Assembly (NCBI GenBank): GCA_947568835.1
Contig: OX387606.1
Span: 7,254,001-7,318,000 of the forward strand
DNA: 64,000 nt
Direction: 5' to 3'
Source of the DNA: Protonemura montana
Lineage: Eukaryota; Arthropoda; Insecta; Plecoptera; Nemouridae
The position numbers were made by a program, and so were the translations under genes. This document shows, piece by piece, positions 13,291 to 25,900 of the stretch (positions are counted from its first letter, which is position 1; every line of letters starts with the position of its first letter). The notes beneath the pieces were generated by a model. It saw only the letters and a list, made by a program, of their open reading frames with translations. It did not search any database and had not been told where the DNA came from.

Positions 13291-16200
13291 TATTGTGGTA
13301 CCATACACACTGTAAAACTGAATGATGCTATACCTGTCACTTTTTTTTTGATTATTTATTCAAGCCGAATGGCAAATGATTATAAAGCTAATTAAAAATC
13401 TGAATACCTCATCTGGCCCATTTCAGAACTCAGCTTCGATTAAAATTGCGAGTTACTTTTGAAATGGCATAAGCAGTAACGAAACAAATGTTGGGAAATT
13501 GTTGAGTAAAGCAGTCAGTCCTCAGCCGCGTTTTCAGTGTGATCATTTGAGATCTACTGGTCATTATCCTCTCTCGATTCGTGGTCATCGAGTTTGTGAT
13601 GGCTTATTATTATGAACTGATCGTTGACTTCCGAAGCTACCACGATTAAAGTCAATGTCAGAATCGACGTCAGAAGCATACTCTGTCAGGAAAGATATTT
13701 AATAAGAATAAATTTGAACTCCGACGACCGACAAATAAATTGCTTGATCTGGTCAAACCACAGGTAAAACTAACCGATTTTGTTTCCCCATTAAAAATGT
13801 AGGTACATCAAAATCTACATTTACGTTCAGATTTGTGTAAACAGCAAGACAGCAAATAATATTTTCTATAAAATATTAGACGTTAAGTTAAGATATTGGA
13901 CAGACGTTGACTTCTTACTTCTTTTTCTTCATGCTTTCCCCGGTAATGTAATGTCTGTCTGTCCATTTTATCAACTACATTTTTGTGCAGTCCTTTCGCA
14001 CATATTGTGCGAAAGTGGTCGAATCTAAAACGAAAAATGGTCAACGTCGTTTTTTTTTTAGCGAGTATTGGAGCATTATTGAACAGCACTGGACTATATT
14101 TCGCCATAAGACTCTCTCGTGAGCAGCTTTATTTGAACTCTGTTTGGCCCAAATCACTTTCACTGTCCGTAGCTCGTGGACCTTACCAAGTCGACACTCC
14201 TGTAAACCTAATTCGATCAATTTACGGAAATTTCGTCGCGTGGAAAATACCCCGAGGTATTTTATAGACGCGCGAAAAGTGTGTATACCACATTATACCA
14301 CATTTGTGATATCTTCAAGTTCGATAGGGACCGTAAATGACACAAGTACCTATACTGCCGTAGGCAATTTTTTGAAAATGGCTCAAGAAAATCTGTGCCT
14401 CATTGTTGAGGGTAGATTTTTGCAGCGTTCGCTTTGCGGTGAAATCGCGTGTCCCGCGGTGACGAAACATTTCAAGCTGGATTGGAGGACATTTTCATGA
14501 CCAGATTTTCTCGTTGCACCACGAGGACGAACTTGTTAGAGCGCAAATGGCTTTCTCGCCAATGCTGACAGCTAGCTCGCTTCCTATGTTGTTATTTGCT
14601 CACGAGCTACAATTGCCTATTATGACCGATACTCTAAACACGACCGCCAGATCTTCACATTGGCGCTAAATTTATAGAAATAAAAACCGAGAATGCAGCG
14701 ATTGAATTTTTTTTTTTAGTTGCATATTGCCGAATATCGATTTTTAATTGTTGTCATCGCTCGGGTAAACACCGTCTTACTTCCTGTGTCTCGAGTCATC
14801 CATGTAAGGTCATGACAGCTTTTACTTATTCCACCTGTAGATTCACGACGTGGTTTTAGACTCGAAAAAAAAACTTTCAAGAATGAACTCAGAAATACAT
14901 AAAGTTATGTCAATAAATCAGGTGCCCGTACCAGGTCTCTATGCATATAGTCGATAGGTCTGTAAGCTCATGCAACTTACAATTAAAGTTTTTATTTTAA
15001 GCCATACGTCCCACGATTTTGGACATGAGTTTCGTCTACTGTGTTGTTACCAATTAAAGCGGCGACAAGTGTCACTTGACGCGGTGTATGGGTCATTACA
15101 TTCTTTCATGCTCTCTGTTATAAGTGCTATTTCTTCATAGGTAATGAAAGGGTTCATATAACTTTCATATGATGCCATTTCAAAGAGCGGCAAATAACCA
15201 TGCATTTACATTAGATGCCTCTGGGCGACACTTCGTTTTTGGCACCTCCACAAATATTACGCCGATTATGATTATCGAATGCTCATCGCATGGTACAACA
15301 TTCGCACCGTTAATAATGTCAGATGGTATAAAACGGTTTCATCTTTAGCTGGTGAGAGTGACGAATGCCATTCAGAATCTACCTGTTTGGTACTGGCCAT
15401 TCTTGTTGTGGTTTTCCAAGACTTCCACGAACACACTTCTCTAGGCACGGATAGTTCATTGACGGAAAGTGCACGGCCGAATCCTTTACGTTCCCTTTTC
15501 TCAGCTGGTCACTATTTTACTGTTACTCATGTGGCTGTGCGGATCGTAGAGAAAAGAAAACTTAACAATTACTTTGCTCGACAATCACATTTACTCGCAC
15601 GTTCTAATTTAATATCAATTAAATAAATTGTACTCGATTGATCAGAACGAGCAGGCCAATGTCACAGCTGGCTTGTAATTACAATCATTGCTCACACAGT
15701 TATAGAATCGACGCTATACTCTTGTTCTACTTTTCAACGAGTCGGCATCGAAAAGAAATATCGACTTGACGTTTTAATGAAACGTGGAAAATTTGCGGAT
15801 ATAAATCGGAAGAAACCGAGAAACAAACATAACTTGTTAACTGGTTGTGCGCCATGTAGTTGTAATTGCTGAGATGTGAATGTTGGACTTGGTGAAATCT
15901 TGGGAGTGTAGGAATATTGTCGATGCCGATGAGTATTATAAGAGGTCTCGGTAAGTGTACACCGACTTTTACATACAGTGTTGAGTGATAGACCACAATA
16001 CTAATTACCTGTAAACTGATAAATTCTCCGAGTTTTTGTTTCAATCTTGATGATGCACTTTTCCGCAATCGCTAATATACTGCGAATAATCACGCTAATA
16101 ACTTGGATGATAATGATAATAACGATGAATATAACAATCATGGGAGATTTTTGCCGCGTGCGGTGCAAGGAAGTCTGAAGGCGACTACAATTACACCATT

Positions 16201-18879
16201 TCCGTTCAAACACGACAATGTGTCTTTTATCTGGGAAGCGTGCGTGCATTTTCACGACAACTTTTCACACTGATCACAGCTGTTATGTAACTGACCGACT
16301 GCAGTTCCTTCCTTTTCTGTCAGTTGTCTGTTCCGTTACCTAGGCGTCGTGTCCGCAAAGTCGTTTCGATACACTTGCCAACACATTAGCGACAAGAAAA
16401 CTGTTAATTTTCTCAATATTTTCGGTCAAAGACACACATAATCCGTGAATGGCAAACTTTTATATAACAGCAACGTGCTAAACCGTTGTTTAGTATGGTT
16501 CAAGGTGCGATTACGAAATCGCTCTCAATGATTTTTATTTATTTTCTACGAGGTGCTTTACCTCGCCGGTGCTCACACCCACATTGAGTTGCAGGCAGCA
16601 TGATTCGACCGCAGCGAATACAAGTCGCTCTCTTCGTTCGCTGGCCGTGAAATCGTATCGGAAAAAAAGCTCGTTTGGAAATCGGTCGTGCATGGTAAAA
16701 AAAGGCTTGCGTTGTTTGGCAGGCACACACCATAGATTTGTGATCGCTCTCTTTGCAGTGTGTGTGTTCACGATGCAAAATCGGTCCGCTATACTGTCTG
16801 GTCTGGTATTTATCGTGCTGCATAAGCGCTTGGCCTAGCACGATAGGCTAATGGTACGGACGCCAAAACTGAAAGTGATTTTCAAAATCTTGTGGCGGAA
16901 ATGTCGGGATACCCGTGACATGCAGTTGATCTGTTTAGATAAATTGATGGTAATTTACAAATTTGGCTCGCAGCTTTTATACCTTCGGTTGTACGCTGAG
17001 GAGAATGTTCTTTTTTTGGGGGAAATTGAAACCGATCGAAGAACGTGGCTTAATAAAATTTAACTGACTAGAACAATTTGGTTAGTTATGGGTCTGAGAC
17101 ATATTGATCAAATCTTTTTAAGGAATGTAGTACGAAAAAATTGCATTCGTTTTCTTCGATTTGTTTTCTTTTCTATATTTCAACTTGTGTAGCCAAACCA
17201 TGATCCTCTCTCCCGTCGTTACTGTGTAACTCTTTTGCTACCTGCTCAAAAATCTACCGAAAGCGATGATTTTCCATGGAGTTAATAATAGTCAAAACTA
17301 CTATCATTCCAAGTTCCCTGATTAGCACGCTATAGCCGTGAGGAGGGATTAAACGATTTGTGAAGATTAATCTAGACATCGAGGGCCCCGCAAATCCAAG
17401 TCGTGACATGATGTTTTTTTCAGTTACTACTTCTCATTGTCGCTATTTTCCCGCTCGCAGAGAATCGCTCCGGGGGGCGGACGCATTTTCCTAGCCCTGT
17501 GTTTCGTACGCATACTTATAAGGATCGCCTTCCAAAAGATTGCCAGAATTTAACAAAAGCCACACAGTGAAAATATATCGCTTTAGGAAGCGCGGCACGC
17601 TTTTTCTTTTGTTCATTTAAATGTATAATATGCCTCGCTGTTTCCTTTAATTATAAACCTATTTTCGTGTACTAATCCTTGACCAGAGGAAGACTGCAAG
17701 GGTCATTGCACTTACGGAATGATATGCAATAAAATTAAATATCAATTAGTCGTTACACTGTAATTGCACTGCTAAAATCTGACTGTCTGATCACCTTCTA
17801 AAAACTCAGCACCCACATCCGACCTTGCAAGCGCTTTTTTCTATCTTTTTTTGAGGAAAACAATAGAAATTTCGTTGAAGGTTTATCTTTTTGCTTGCTG
17901 TGTTATTAGTGTGGGCAATTATGGCATATCCGGAAAGATGGGCCACGGGCCATCACGAGCACAGAGTCATGATTTGCAGGCAGATCACGTAAATCGATGT
18001 CCGTCCGTCACTAATTTATCATTCATTGATGCGTCCGATCAGTTCCCAAGACAAGTACCGTAGAAACTTACGCATGATGCCTAGCAGATGAATATCATGT
18101 GGAGGCCCATGCTATTAAGATGTGAATTAGGCCCAATCGTTATTTATTTTAAACCCCTTAATAGGGAGAGGAAGTGTAAAAAAGTAATTTATAGCCTTGA
18201 GCTTTTTGTGCGTTCGTAATTTGTTTTGATTTAGTCTTACTTTCATTGCAAAATTGTAAGATAGCCCCTTATTTGGCGGATCGATGTAGGCCAGAATGTA
18301 CGGGATTAATATCGCCACGTCGCATGATAATCAGACATAATGAAGCGGCGGACAGAATCTCGCGCGACTGGCTTGGTGTGCGCTCGCTCGCGAAGACATT
18401 TTCTATTAACACTAGACGTGAGTGTCATACTAATTAAGTAACTATCATATCTATGATGATGGCTCGCACGGGAATCGGTAGAAATTTTGTTTGTAAAGAA
18501 AGGCTGCGTTACGCGAGTACGCAACTCTCGAGTGCTCGAATCGAACACACATATTACACTGCCTTGTACACATCTTGTACTTCAATGTAATTACGGATTT
18601 TTTTTTAAGAATTTGCTACCGGACTGATCGTTTAAACCGATAAATCTTATTGTTACCAAAGGCGTGTACGCAATTGATGGCAATTAAAATCGTTTATCAC
18701 AATTATCAGAACTTAGAAATTAATTAATACTCACGTAAGACAGATTTTTCTTTCGATTATAGGTATAGTTATATCATATCTCGTGTGATTCTTTTATCTG
18801 TAACTATGTTTCATTAAAACAGCTGTTCACACCATATATCTCAAGAAAAACGAATAGCAAAATGTCCAAGTGATCTAGT
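13291..18879. other. No supported gene
   Basis: AT-rich sequence. Open frames up to ~118 codons (14144-14500, 15279-15626, 15727-16068 -, 16535-16841 both strands) overlap on opposite strands and show no splice or family support. Confidence 0.35.
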
Positions 18880-19060
18880 TCGGCGAATGGCCAGCCTGCA
18901 GGATAGTGCTAGCAGACATCGCGACTGAAATGCGCAGGCGCCCTGGGCGCAGCGATCGTCGCGTCGCGCAGCCGACGACTGGCCAGTCAATGAAACTGGT
19001 CTGAGCGCCGCTCGGCGGGCAGCGGGGCAACATTGGGCAACCGGCCAGGAACTCGAGAAA
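18880..19060. other. Isolated CpG-rich patch
   Basis: About 180 bp of strongly GC-rich DNA (many CGCG/GCGC steps) inside AT-rich intergenic sequence. No exon signals are visible on either strand. It could be a CpG island-like regulatory patch or a fragment of a mobile element. Confidence 0.3.
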
Positions 19061-20804
19061 CAGTAGTGATTGTATGTCTTCGTTAATAAGGACAAGTCTT
19101 AAATGTTTATATATAGGTAGCTATATATAAATAAAGATATGGTTGCATCATTTTTTTTGGCTATAAAATCGCAAATTAGTTGAAATTATGCATTTTGGTA
19201 CCTTTATGCAAACGAGTCAAACAAAAGTTGAACAACTTTTGCGAATTTCTTAATACGTTGTTTTTTGGATAGGCTGAATATCATCTGTTTGCAAAATCAA
19301 TCTCCTTGGTCGTTGAGGAATGCACGTACACACAGCTGATGTCTTAGCGTGAATCGACAGCTGGTCTATCGAATTGCTCCTCGTCCCAGAGTTTCACAAG
19401 TAAAAGTGCATAGGAAATCGAACTCTCATGAATGGTGCGCGAGAAAATTATGGGCGATCCGTTTTAAAGTATGATATTACGTGTCTCCATCAACTTTTAA
19501 AACGAGTATTCCAGTGCAGCGAACAGAACGAAACGGAACTAGAACAGCGCCATGTGCGTAAGGAACCGTCCTCGGCATGTTCGGACTGAACTGCTGCAAT
19601 GCTAACTTCTTGTACGGCCATACCATATGTACCCAGTGTCTTGCAAGGCTTGGTCGCTCCATGTAATTGCTTCCAAGGAAGTCACGAACTCACACAGGAC
19701 TCGATAAGTAAAACCGGTGGTGCTATTCATCAGACTCGAAATGAAAAGTGTAGCCAAAGTGCCAAGGGACCAAACACGTAAGTACGTTTTTTTTTCGACT
19801 CTCTTCGATCTAGGAATTGTCACGAGGAAGCCACTTTTTTTTTCTCGGATATGAAAACCCTTGGATTCGTTTTATGTTTTGGTAAAGGTGGAAAAAAGGA
19901 AAATTTGTGATCTTTGGCGAAACGCTGACGGGAATGTTGCACCGCGCTATTTGCGTATCTCGTGCGTTGAAATCTCCACGTTACGCCAACGAGGCGCTCA
20001 CGGCAAACGGTTGAAGCCAGTCAGCCAGCTTCCAGTTACTATCTAACTATCTTTCAACTATCTTCTAACACACATAACGCCATGCAATTATCTCTTCTTC
20101 TATAACTGAACTAGTAATAATGAATATATAATGCATTATTTAAAACGTGTTTGCAAATCTTGTCGTCCTTGTTTAGCATTGAGTTTTCTTTAAGGTGCAT
20201 AAAACTATGCCAAAATGTCAAACCTAGAATAACACACGACGAGAAACAATTGCACTGGTTTTACAATGCACAGCCTTGATAAATATTAGCCAAAAAGAGA
20301 TATAGCTACAAGTTCTAGTTTAATGGAACAATGTAAACCGCATTGAGATTTTGCATGCTCACATGTGGTTTTGATTTAATTCCAAACTTTGTCCAACGCC
20401 TTGTCTGTTCACGTTTTGTCAAATATATCTACGAACATATCGGGAATAGGTTTTTTCTTGTGATTTTGCGGCTTGGAGCAGATGTGACTCGATATTTTGA
20501 CAGGCATGGTTTATGCTTCCGATGTTGTACGAAAGAAGATGCCAGCGTTCTATTAAAGACAGGTCTTCATGCATTTTTGCTTCTGGTTATATACATTATT
20601 CAAAGATATTAATGCGCATAGCGATCTGTATCAATTTATAACAAACTCTCAATATAATCTGAAACCAATAACCATTTGTTTTCGAAGCGTCGATACTAAT
20701 CCAATATAAGTGACACCTAAATTACACAATTAACCTGTCCGTTGACACTTAATTTCTTTATTAACCAGATCATAAATAAGTCACAAATTTCAATCAATTC
20801 TTAC
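19061..20804 (-). other. Probable intron 1 of the - strand secreted-protein gene
   Basis: AT-rich DNA downstream (on the - strand) of the donor at 20804. No next exon could be identified with matching phase. Confidence 0.3.
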
Positions 20805-21019
20805 CTGCTACGTAATCCAGGGGGTCGTCCAGGATTCGGCAGACTCGCCGTGCCATTCTTATTACTACTGATTACATTTCCGTTTCGCGAGATGTTAAAC
20901 GTCGATTGTCCGCTACTGCTAGTGCTACTCGTTCTCGTGTACCGCGTGCCGACACCACCTGCCGACGCCGAATGCGTCGCGACGCCACACAACAACACCA
21001 GGAGCCATATGCCCCTCAT
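20805..21019 (-). CDS. First coding exon of an unrecognised secreted or membrane protein
   Basis: From ATG at 21019 the - strand encodes 71 residues beginning MRGIWLLVLLCGVATHSASA, a textbook signal peptide (Arg, hydrophobic core, small residues at the cleavage site). A Ser/Thr/Asn-rich stretch follows with possible N-glycosylation sites (NIS, NGT), ending PGRPPGLRS. A canonical donor (AGCAG|gtaaga) ends the exon at 20805 in phase 2. An upstream in-frame ATG at 21109 would bury the signal peptide, so I prefer 21019. The segment is GC-rich against its surroundings, and a CpG-rich region with a (CGG)n run lies just upstream on the - strand. Remaining exons should lie to the left on the - strand; I could not join any with confidence. 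Protein family not recognised. Confidence 0.55.
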
Positions 21020-21179
21020 CTCAAAGTCCGACGCACTCTTAGCACCCTTCAAGAAACACACCTGCACTGCACTTGTCTTGAAAACACACGTACTAAAACG
21101 CAACCCCAAACCGTTTTTTTTTTTTTTTTTGTAAAAATTGTGAAATTATTTTTCGTGATTTCAGCGGGTTTTTAATTAA

Positions 21180-21510
21180 AAATCAGAAAATTTTGGGTCG
21201 GCGCTTCTCATGCGACCGTCTTCTGGTAGCGTCGTTCTTTGACCAGCGTCTTTTAGCAGCGTTGTGTCTGTGCAGACATCGGAGACGAGAATAGTAGCTA
21301 TATGTTGAGTGCACTAAGAGTGGGCTATGCTTGAAACGCTGGCGTCGCTAGCGTCGACGCTATACAACCAATTGTTGGCGGAACTTTCACTAGCTGGCTT
21401 ACAGCGGCGGCGGCGGCGGCGGAGTGGTAGGTAGAGGTACTATAGGTTAACCTGTGCATTGCTTGCGATCTTGGGACAGTCTCGCCGCGGAGGAGAAGTC
21501 GAGCGATTTA
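21180..21510 (-). promoter_or_regulatory. Likely promoter/5' UTR region of the - strand secreted-protein gene
   Basis: A CpG-rich patch in AT-rich DNA immediately upstream (on the - strand) of the signal-peptide exon, holding a pure (CGG)6 run at 21405-21422. Promoter function is inferred from position and composition only; no clear TATA box is visible. Confidence 0.3.
21405..21422 (+). repeat. (CGG)6 trinucleotide repeat
   Basis: Pure CGG run upstream of the - strand signal-peptide exon. Confidence 0.85.
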
Positions 21511-24500
21511 GCAGGTGGGGCGACAATCTTTGGAAACAAATCTATTTCATTAATGGAAACTTCTTCTTGGGAATCTCTAAATTGCAATGGTCGGTATTGG
21601 TAAAAGAGGCGGTCACTAATTTTTAGCTCGCGTATAGTTACTCGATCTTTGATCGTGATCGTATTAAATCGATCGAGTTTCGTTTATAATATGGCAATTT
21701 GATATCGCGATTGCTGGTCGGAATTGAAGTGGACTGTCTGGAGGTTTATCTTCGATGGATATTGATATGGGAATTAGGTGAACTGAGACTTGTTGGGTCT
21801 GTAAAGGGGAAGGGTCGAAGAGCACTGAACATCAACGATGAACTTTTCGGTGATTCATCATGTGGTCCATCGATTTATCATGTCGATTCGCGAACCTTTT
21901 CGCATTCTCGTCAGGTATACGCACAATGATGAAAAATGATTGATCTGCCAATTTATTTACATTTAATTTGGCAATTTTCAACATAGGTACTTTCGTTAAT
22001 TATTAATTGGCCAGGCAAATTACAGTGAGCATCTTTTGAGGATGTAGGCACAGTACTTTATGTCTACCTACACAATTGTATTATTTATAAACAACATCTG
22101 TTTTTTTATGTGTGTTTTTTTTTTTTTGAGGAGATATTTAAGTGTAGTACAATAGTTTTTTTTTTTTAACTTTATGTGTTGCATTGTGTGTAGAGATGAT
22201 CACAAACAATTCGCAATATTATCTTCCTGTGTGTTATGTTGTTTTTCATGTGTTTTGTGTTGCTTCGGTGATTTCCGCTGGCTTTGGCCTTCTTGCGAAA
22301 TATCTGGGTCACTCGTAAAAATGTTTTGCGGGAAGGGCGACTTTGCATCCATCCACATTAAGCCACCGACAGGCAAAGCCAAAACGACGCTTTCGTGGGG
22401 CCCGTCTGGGGACTCTTGTCCAAATTTTGCCCCCGTAGGCGCATGCCTTGACGGTGCCGGCTGCATCACCGCTTCTATAATTGCACAGGACCGTTCATGC
22501 ACACCGAGTGGAGATAGTGTGAAAGAAATTGGTTCCGTATCTTCATGTCTCTACGAAATGTGCAAGAAAGTTAAATAATTATTATGCACAAATTATAATC
22601 AATTATGAATCGAGAAAATTTCTCGTTCTTGACGCTCACGGTGTGAAATGTCTTCGCGCGCGTGCGCTCATTCATAATTTAAATCCACGCGCGATCACCT
22701 TGCATTTTATCTGAAATAAAAATAAGAAAAGTGCAGTTTTTTTTTCTTCTTAAATGCTAATGACTTCTTTGTTTTTAATTAACCGCACCAAATTTTTTTA
22801 ATCATATTACGGTTTCTTCTTTTCTAAGAATAAATTTTAGTAAATGCCCCATGACTGATTGACATGTTACTTTACTTATTAGGAGCGCCATCACAGGTAA
22901 AATCATTTTGATTAAATCTAAACGACGACCAGCGATCCGAATAATTCGCCACAGCCAACCAGTCGGTCGTATTAATGAAGTTGAAGTGAAGTGTCATTGT
23001 AATTTCATCGTCGCCTACGAACCGTGAAGCCACATGTTTGTCAGAAAGAGTCGGGTGTGAACGACAAGCGAAGAGCGATGTCTTCTTCTCGACACGTCCA
23101 TCAACGTCTTAAGAAGTGATCTGTGTACAGACTCTAGCCGCCCAGGTGTCTTCGTGCATGCGTAGCCTAGCATCACAGGTCACTAGGTCACGAGATCGGG
23201 AGAGATTCTCTTATTTCAGTCGATGCACCAGCTTTCTTGCCCATAATGCAGCTAATGAGAGATATCATTTTTTTTTCAATGTCGTCTGTTTTGCTCTCAT
23301 AGCATTGTTTTTGTCGTCACGTCGAGTGAATTCAGTGTCGCTGTGTTGAATCGAAGGTGGATTTGCATTCGAATTATAATGTTTGATTAAATATTTGTTC
23401 TTTTTTTTAAACCGCTTGCTATCGCTGATTGAGAAAGTCAGTGGGTAATCGAGTAGCCCGTACTTTTATGATACCACGCTCAGACGGTTTCTGCTCTGTG
23501 AAAAAAAGAATAAGCTGAAAACTGGTAGTAATTTGTGGAAAAGGTGCAATTTCTAAAGTGGATCTTTACAATCCGACTTTCAAAGTGAACCTACATGCTT
23601 ACAGTGTAATTGTATCCTGTGTATGTTTTTTTATTAGATAGCATTTTGACTCCGCTGGTCGAAATTTTGAATAACATTCAATGCCGTTTACTTCAAGTGT
23701 ACAAGTACCCACGCCATTAATTTATTCTCTGTGACTAAAATTTATTCACAGTTTATGTGGATATGCACGATGTTTCCGTATTCCCGTCACGTTTGATGAT
23801 TCCATCAAAACTTAAAAGTAATTATTGTCTGTGTTTGATCGATTGTTTTGACGGATTTCTCCGTCGGGTCGTGATTTTACAATTGAACGGATTAAAAAAT
23901 CAAATCAGAGAATTAAATAATAACGTTGGTTCTCCAGTAAATCGTTACTATGCTTGAACGTTGTTGCTGGATGATGGACAAATTACTGTCATCATGCTTC
24001 ATGATATAGGTATAGGTATTTCTATCGGCATTTTTTTAGATTTTTTTTCTACTATTTACAAGGTATGCTATGTACAAACATAAGGAGTTAATTCTGTCCT
24101 TAAATTTCTCTCACGGAGAAAAATCTATCGGGTATATTCACCACAGGTAACAACTTGACTAAAATGCCATTTTACATGCACGAGTGCAAATGCATGGGCA
24201 AGTAATTAGGTACGCCGCAATCATTACATGCTTGGCGGCACTTCTAATCAAATATAATAATATGCATCTAAGTTGTTGAATGGGAAGCTGGATGACGAAA
24301 TCACACTCTTGTCAAAACGTCGCCTTTTTTCATCGTCCACGAGTTAATTTATTTTAAATTTCCACCAAACCCCCCGAGATTCGTTCTGAAAATGTCAAAT
24401 TTCACTTTCCGAATTCCCACTGGCTTTAACTTTCCTTAGCATTGAAATTGCCCGTACCTGACCTAGCCTTAGCTAAGCTAGCCTTAGCTTAGCTAATTAG

Positions 24501-25299
24501 CCTTAGCTAATTAGGGAGACAATTTTCCAAGGTTGAAAATGTAAACTTGAATAACCAAAATTGTTGCCATTAATTATTTTACCTACAAATGGCAAAAGCG
24601 AGGCTATTTCGTCGATAATCAAGATGTGCGCTCTTCACTTGCATAAAAGGGTTGCACTTTCTCTCCTTGGTTAATTAGGTATGTGCATTATTTGAAAACG
24701 CGTTACTTGCCCGGCAAAATTTATGCTCCTCTTTTTACGATTTGTAAACAGTTTTGTTTTAAACTATCGAAATTTATTCAGCAACTACGCTGTATTATGC
24801 TTGATTGCTATAGTATTTTGATACGCATCTGAGAATACTGAACCAATTTCTTGTTCATGCACGCCGTTCAAATCAATGTCATTCCTGCTTATAAATTCGT
24901 TAAGAACGCTGAAATTTTCGCTTAAAAATGAAGACGTGGAATTCAATTTTTAACGACATGATATAGACATTCTAGACTAAAATTAACGATGTAGTTCGGT
25001 GATTTCTCTGATACTTTTATTAGCCATTGGAATAATATGGATCAGTGAATTGAAAGTACACACAGAATAGGCAACGTAGTGACACAAAACACTCTCATCT
25101 AACATGCAGTCGTGCCTAATCCAGCATTGACTCTCAGAAAGCCTCTACAAAATTCAGATCTATATATAACACAATATCGTATTCAAATTTGATTACTGTT
25201 ACCGGGCCTGACTTAACGACTATACTCGATATAAATTAATTGTAAATGGGGAGTAGCTTATTTCCGCCTTGTAACCGTTTGGTAATGAAAGTTAAATCC
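21511..25299. other. No supported gene
   Basis: AT-rich apart from a GC-richer patch at 22270-22510 that is open on both strands (134 codons +, 100 codons -) without recognisable sequence. Several poly(T) runs. Confidence 0.35.
24460..24515. repeat. Palindrome-rich (TTAGC) cluster
   Basis: Four copies of AGCCTTAGC alternate with their near complements (AGCTAAG, GCTTAGCTAATTAG), so several hairpins can form within 55 bp. Confidence 0.6.
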
Positions 25300-25900
25300 C
25301 AAGTACAACAAGATTTGTGTGGGCCGCCGCGGCGACGACGGCGGCGGCGGCGGCGGTGTGTGAGTGATAAATTCCGCGGCCATGCGTCGAAGCAAGTGCA
25401 TTGCAGTGTATCCCTTTCTGCCAATGCTCCGTCCAGCTAGGAATTGATAGCGCTAATGAGACGCTGCTCCGACATCACTGTCTGCACAATGAATGTTATG
25501 CGGCGAAAGTTACCCACACAGGTATATGCGCGAATTGCATAGGCACAAACACACACACACTATATATTATGTATTTCGAATACTGGATTAATCTTGTCTC
25601 GTCTACGGTTATTTTATTGTCCTCGTTATTGTAAGAGTTTGTCCGGTAATCTCTTGCGAATGTGCGCTGGTTGGTGCCGCGCCTTCCGAGTGCGGTAGGA
25701 TTGTCCGGTGATTGGAGACCAGCCGAGATCGAAGCGCCATCGCGGTGAGCAAAGTTGGTGGAAATGCAGACACGTGGTCTTCTGCACCATGCAGCGTTGA
25801 CGGCGACGTAGACGCCAAATGGGCATGGAAAGGCGCGGGCCGAAACGGCCATCCTATGTTCACGCTGACTGGACCCACCAATGTATTACGTCATCTCACG
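25300..25900. promoter_or_regulatory. CpG-rich patches, possible promoter/5' exon
   Basis: Two GC/CpG-rich blocks (25320-25445, with an interrupted (CGG)n at 25325-25356, and 25640-25900) stand out in AT-rich DNA. A donor-like GCG|gtgagc lies at 25744. This could be the promoter and non-coding first exon of a + strand gene such as CEP350, 7.5 kb upstream of its first joined exon, but nothing ties them together directly. All six frames are partly open because of the composition. Confidence 0.2.
25325..25356 (+). repeat. Interrupted (CGG)n repeat
   Basis: Imperfect CCG/CGA units followed by about six CGG units, in a CpG-rich patch. Confidence 0.8.

Noticed and set aside
22174-22578. 134-codon + strand frame with many Cys, overlapping a 100-codon - strand frame
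   Set aside because: Both strands are open because the patch is GC-rich; no family, splice pair or signal peptide was convincing.
25236-25440. Arg- or Pro/Arg-rich frames across the (CGG)n repeat
   Set aside because: Translation of a trinucleotide repeat; open in several frames without codon evidence.
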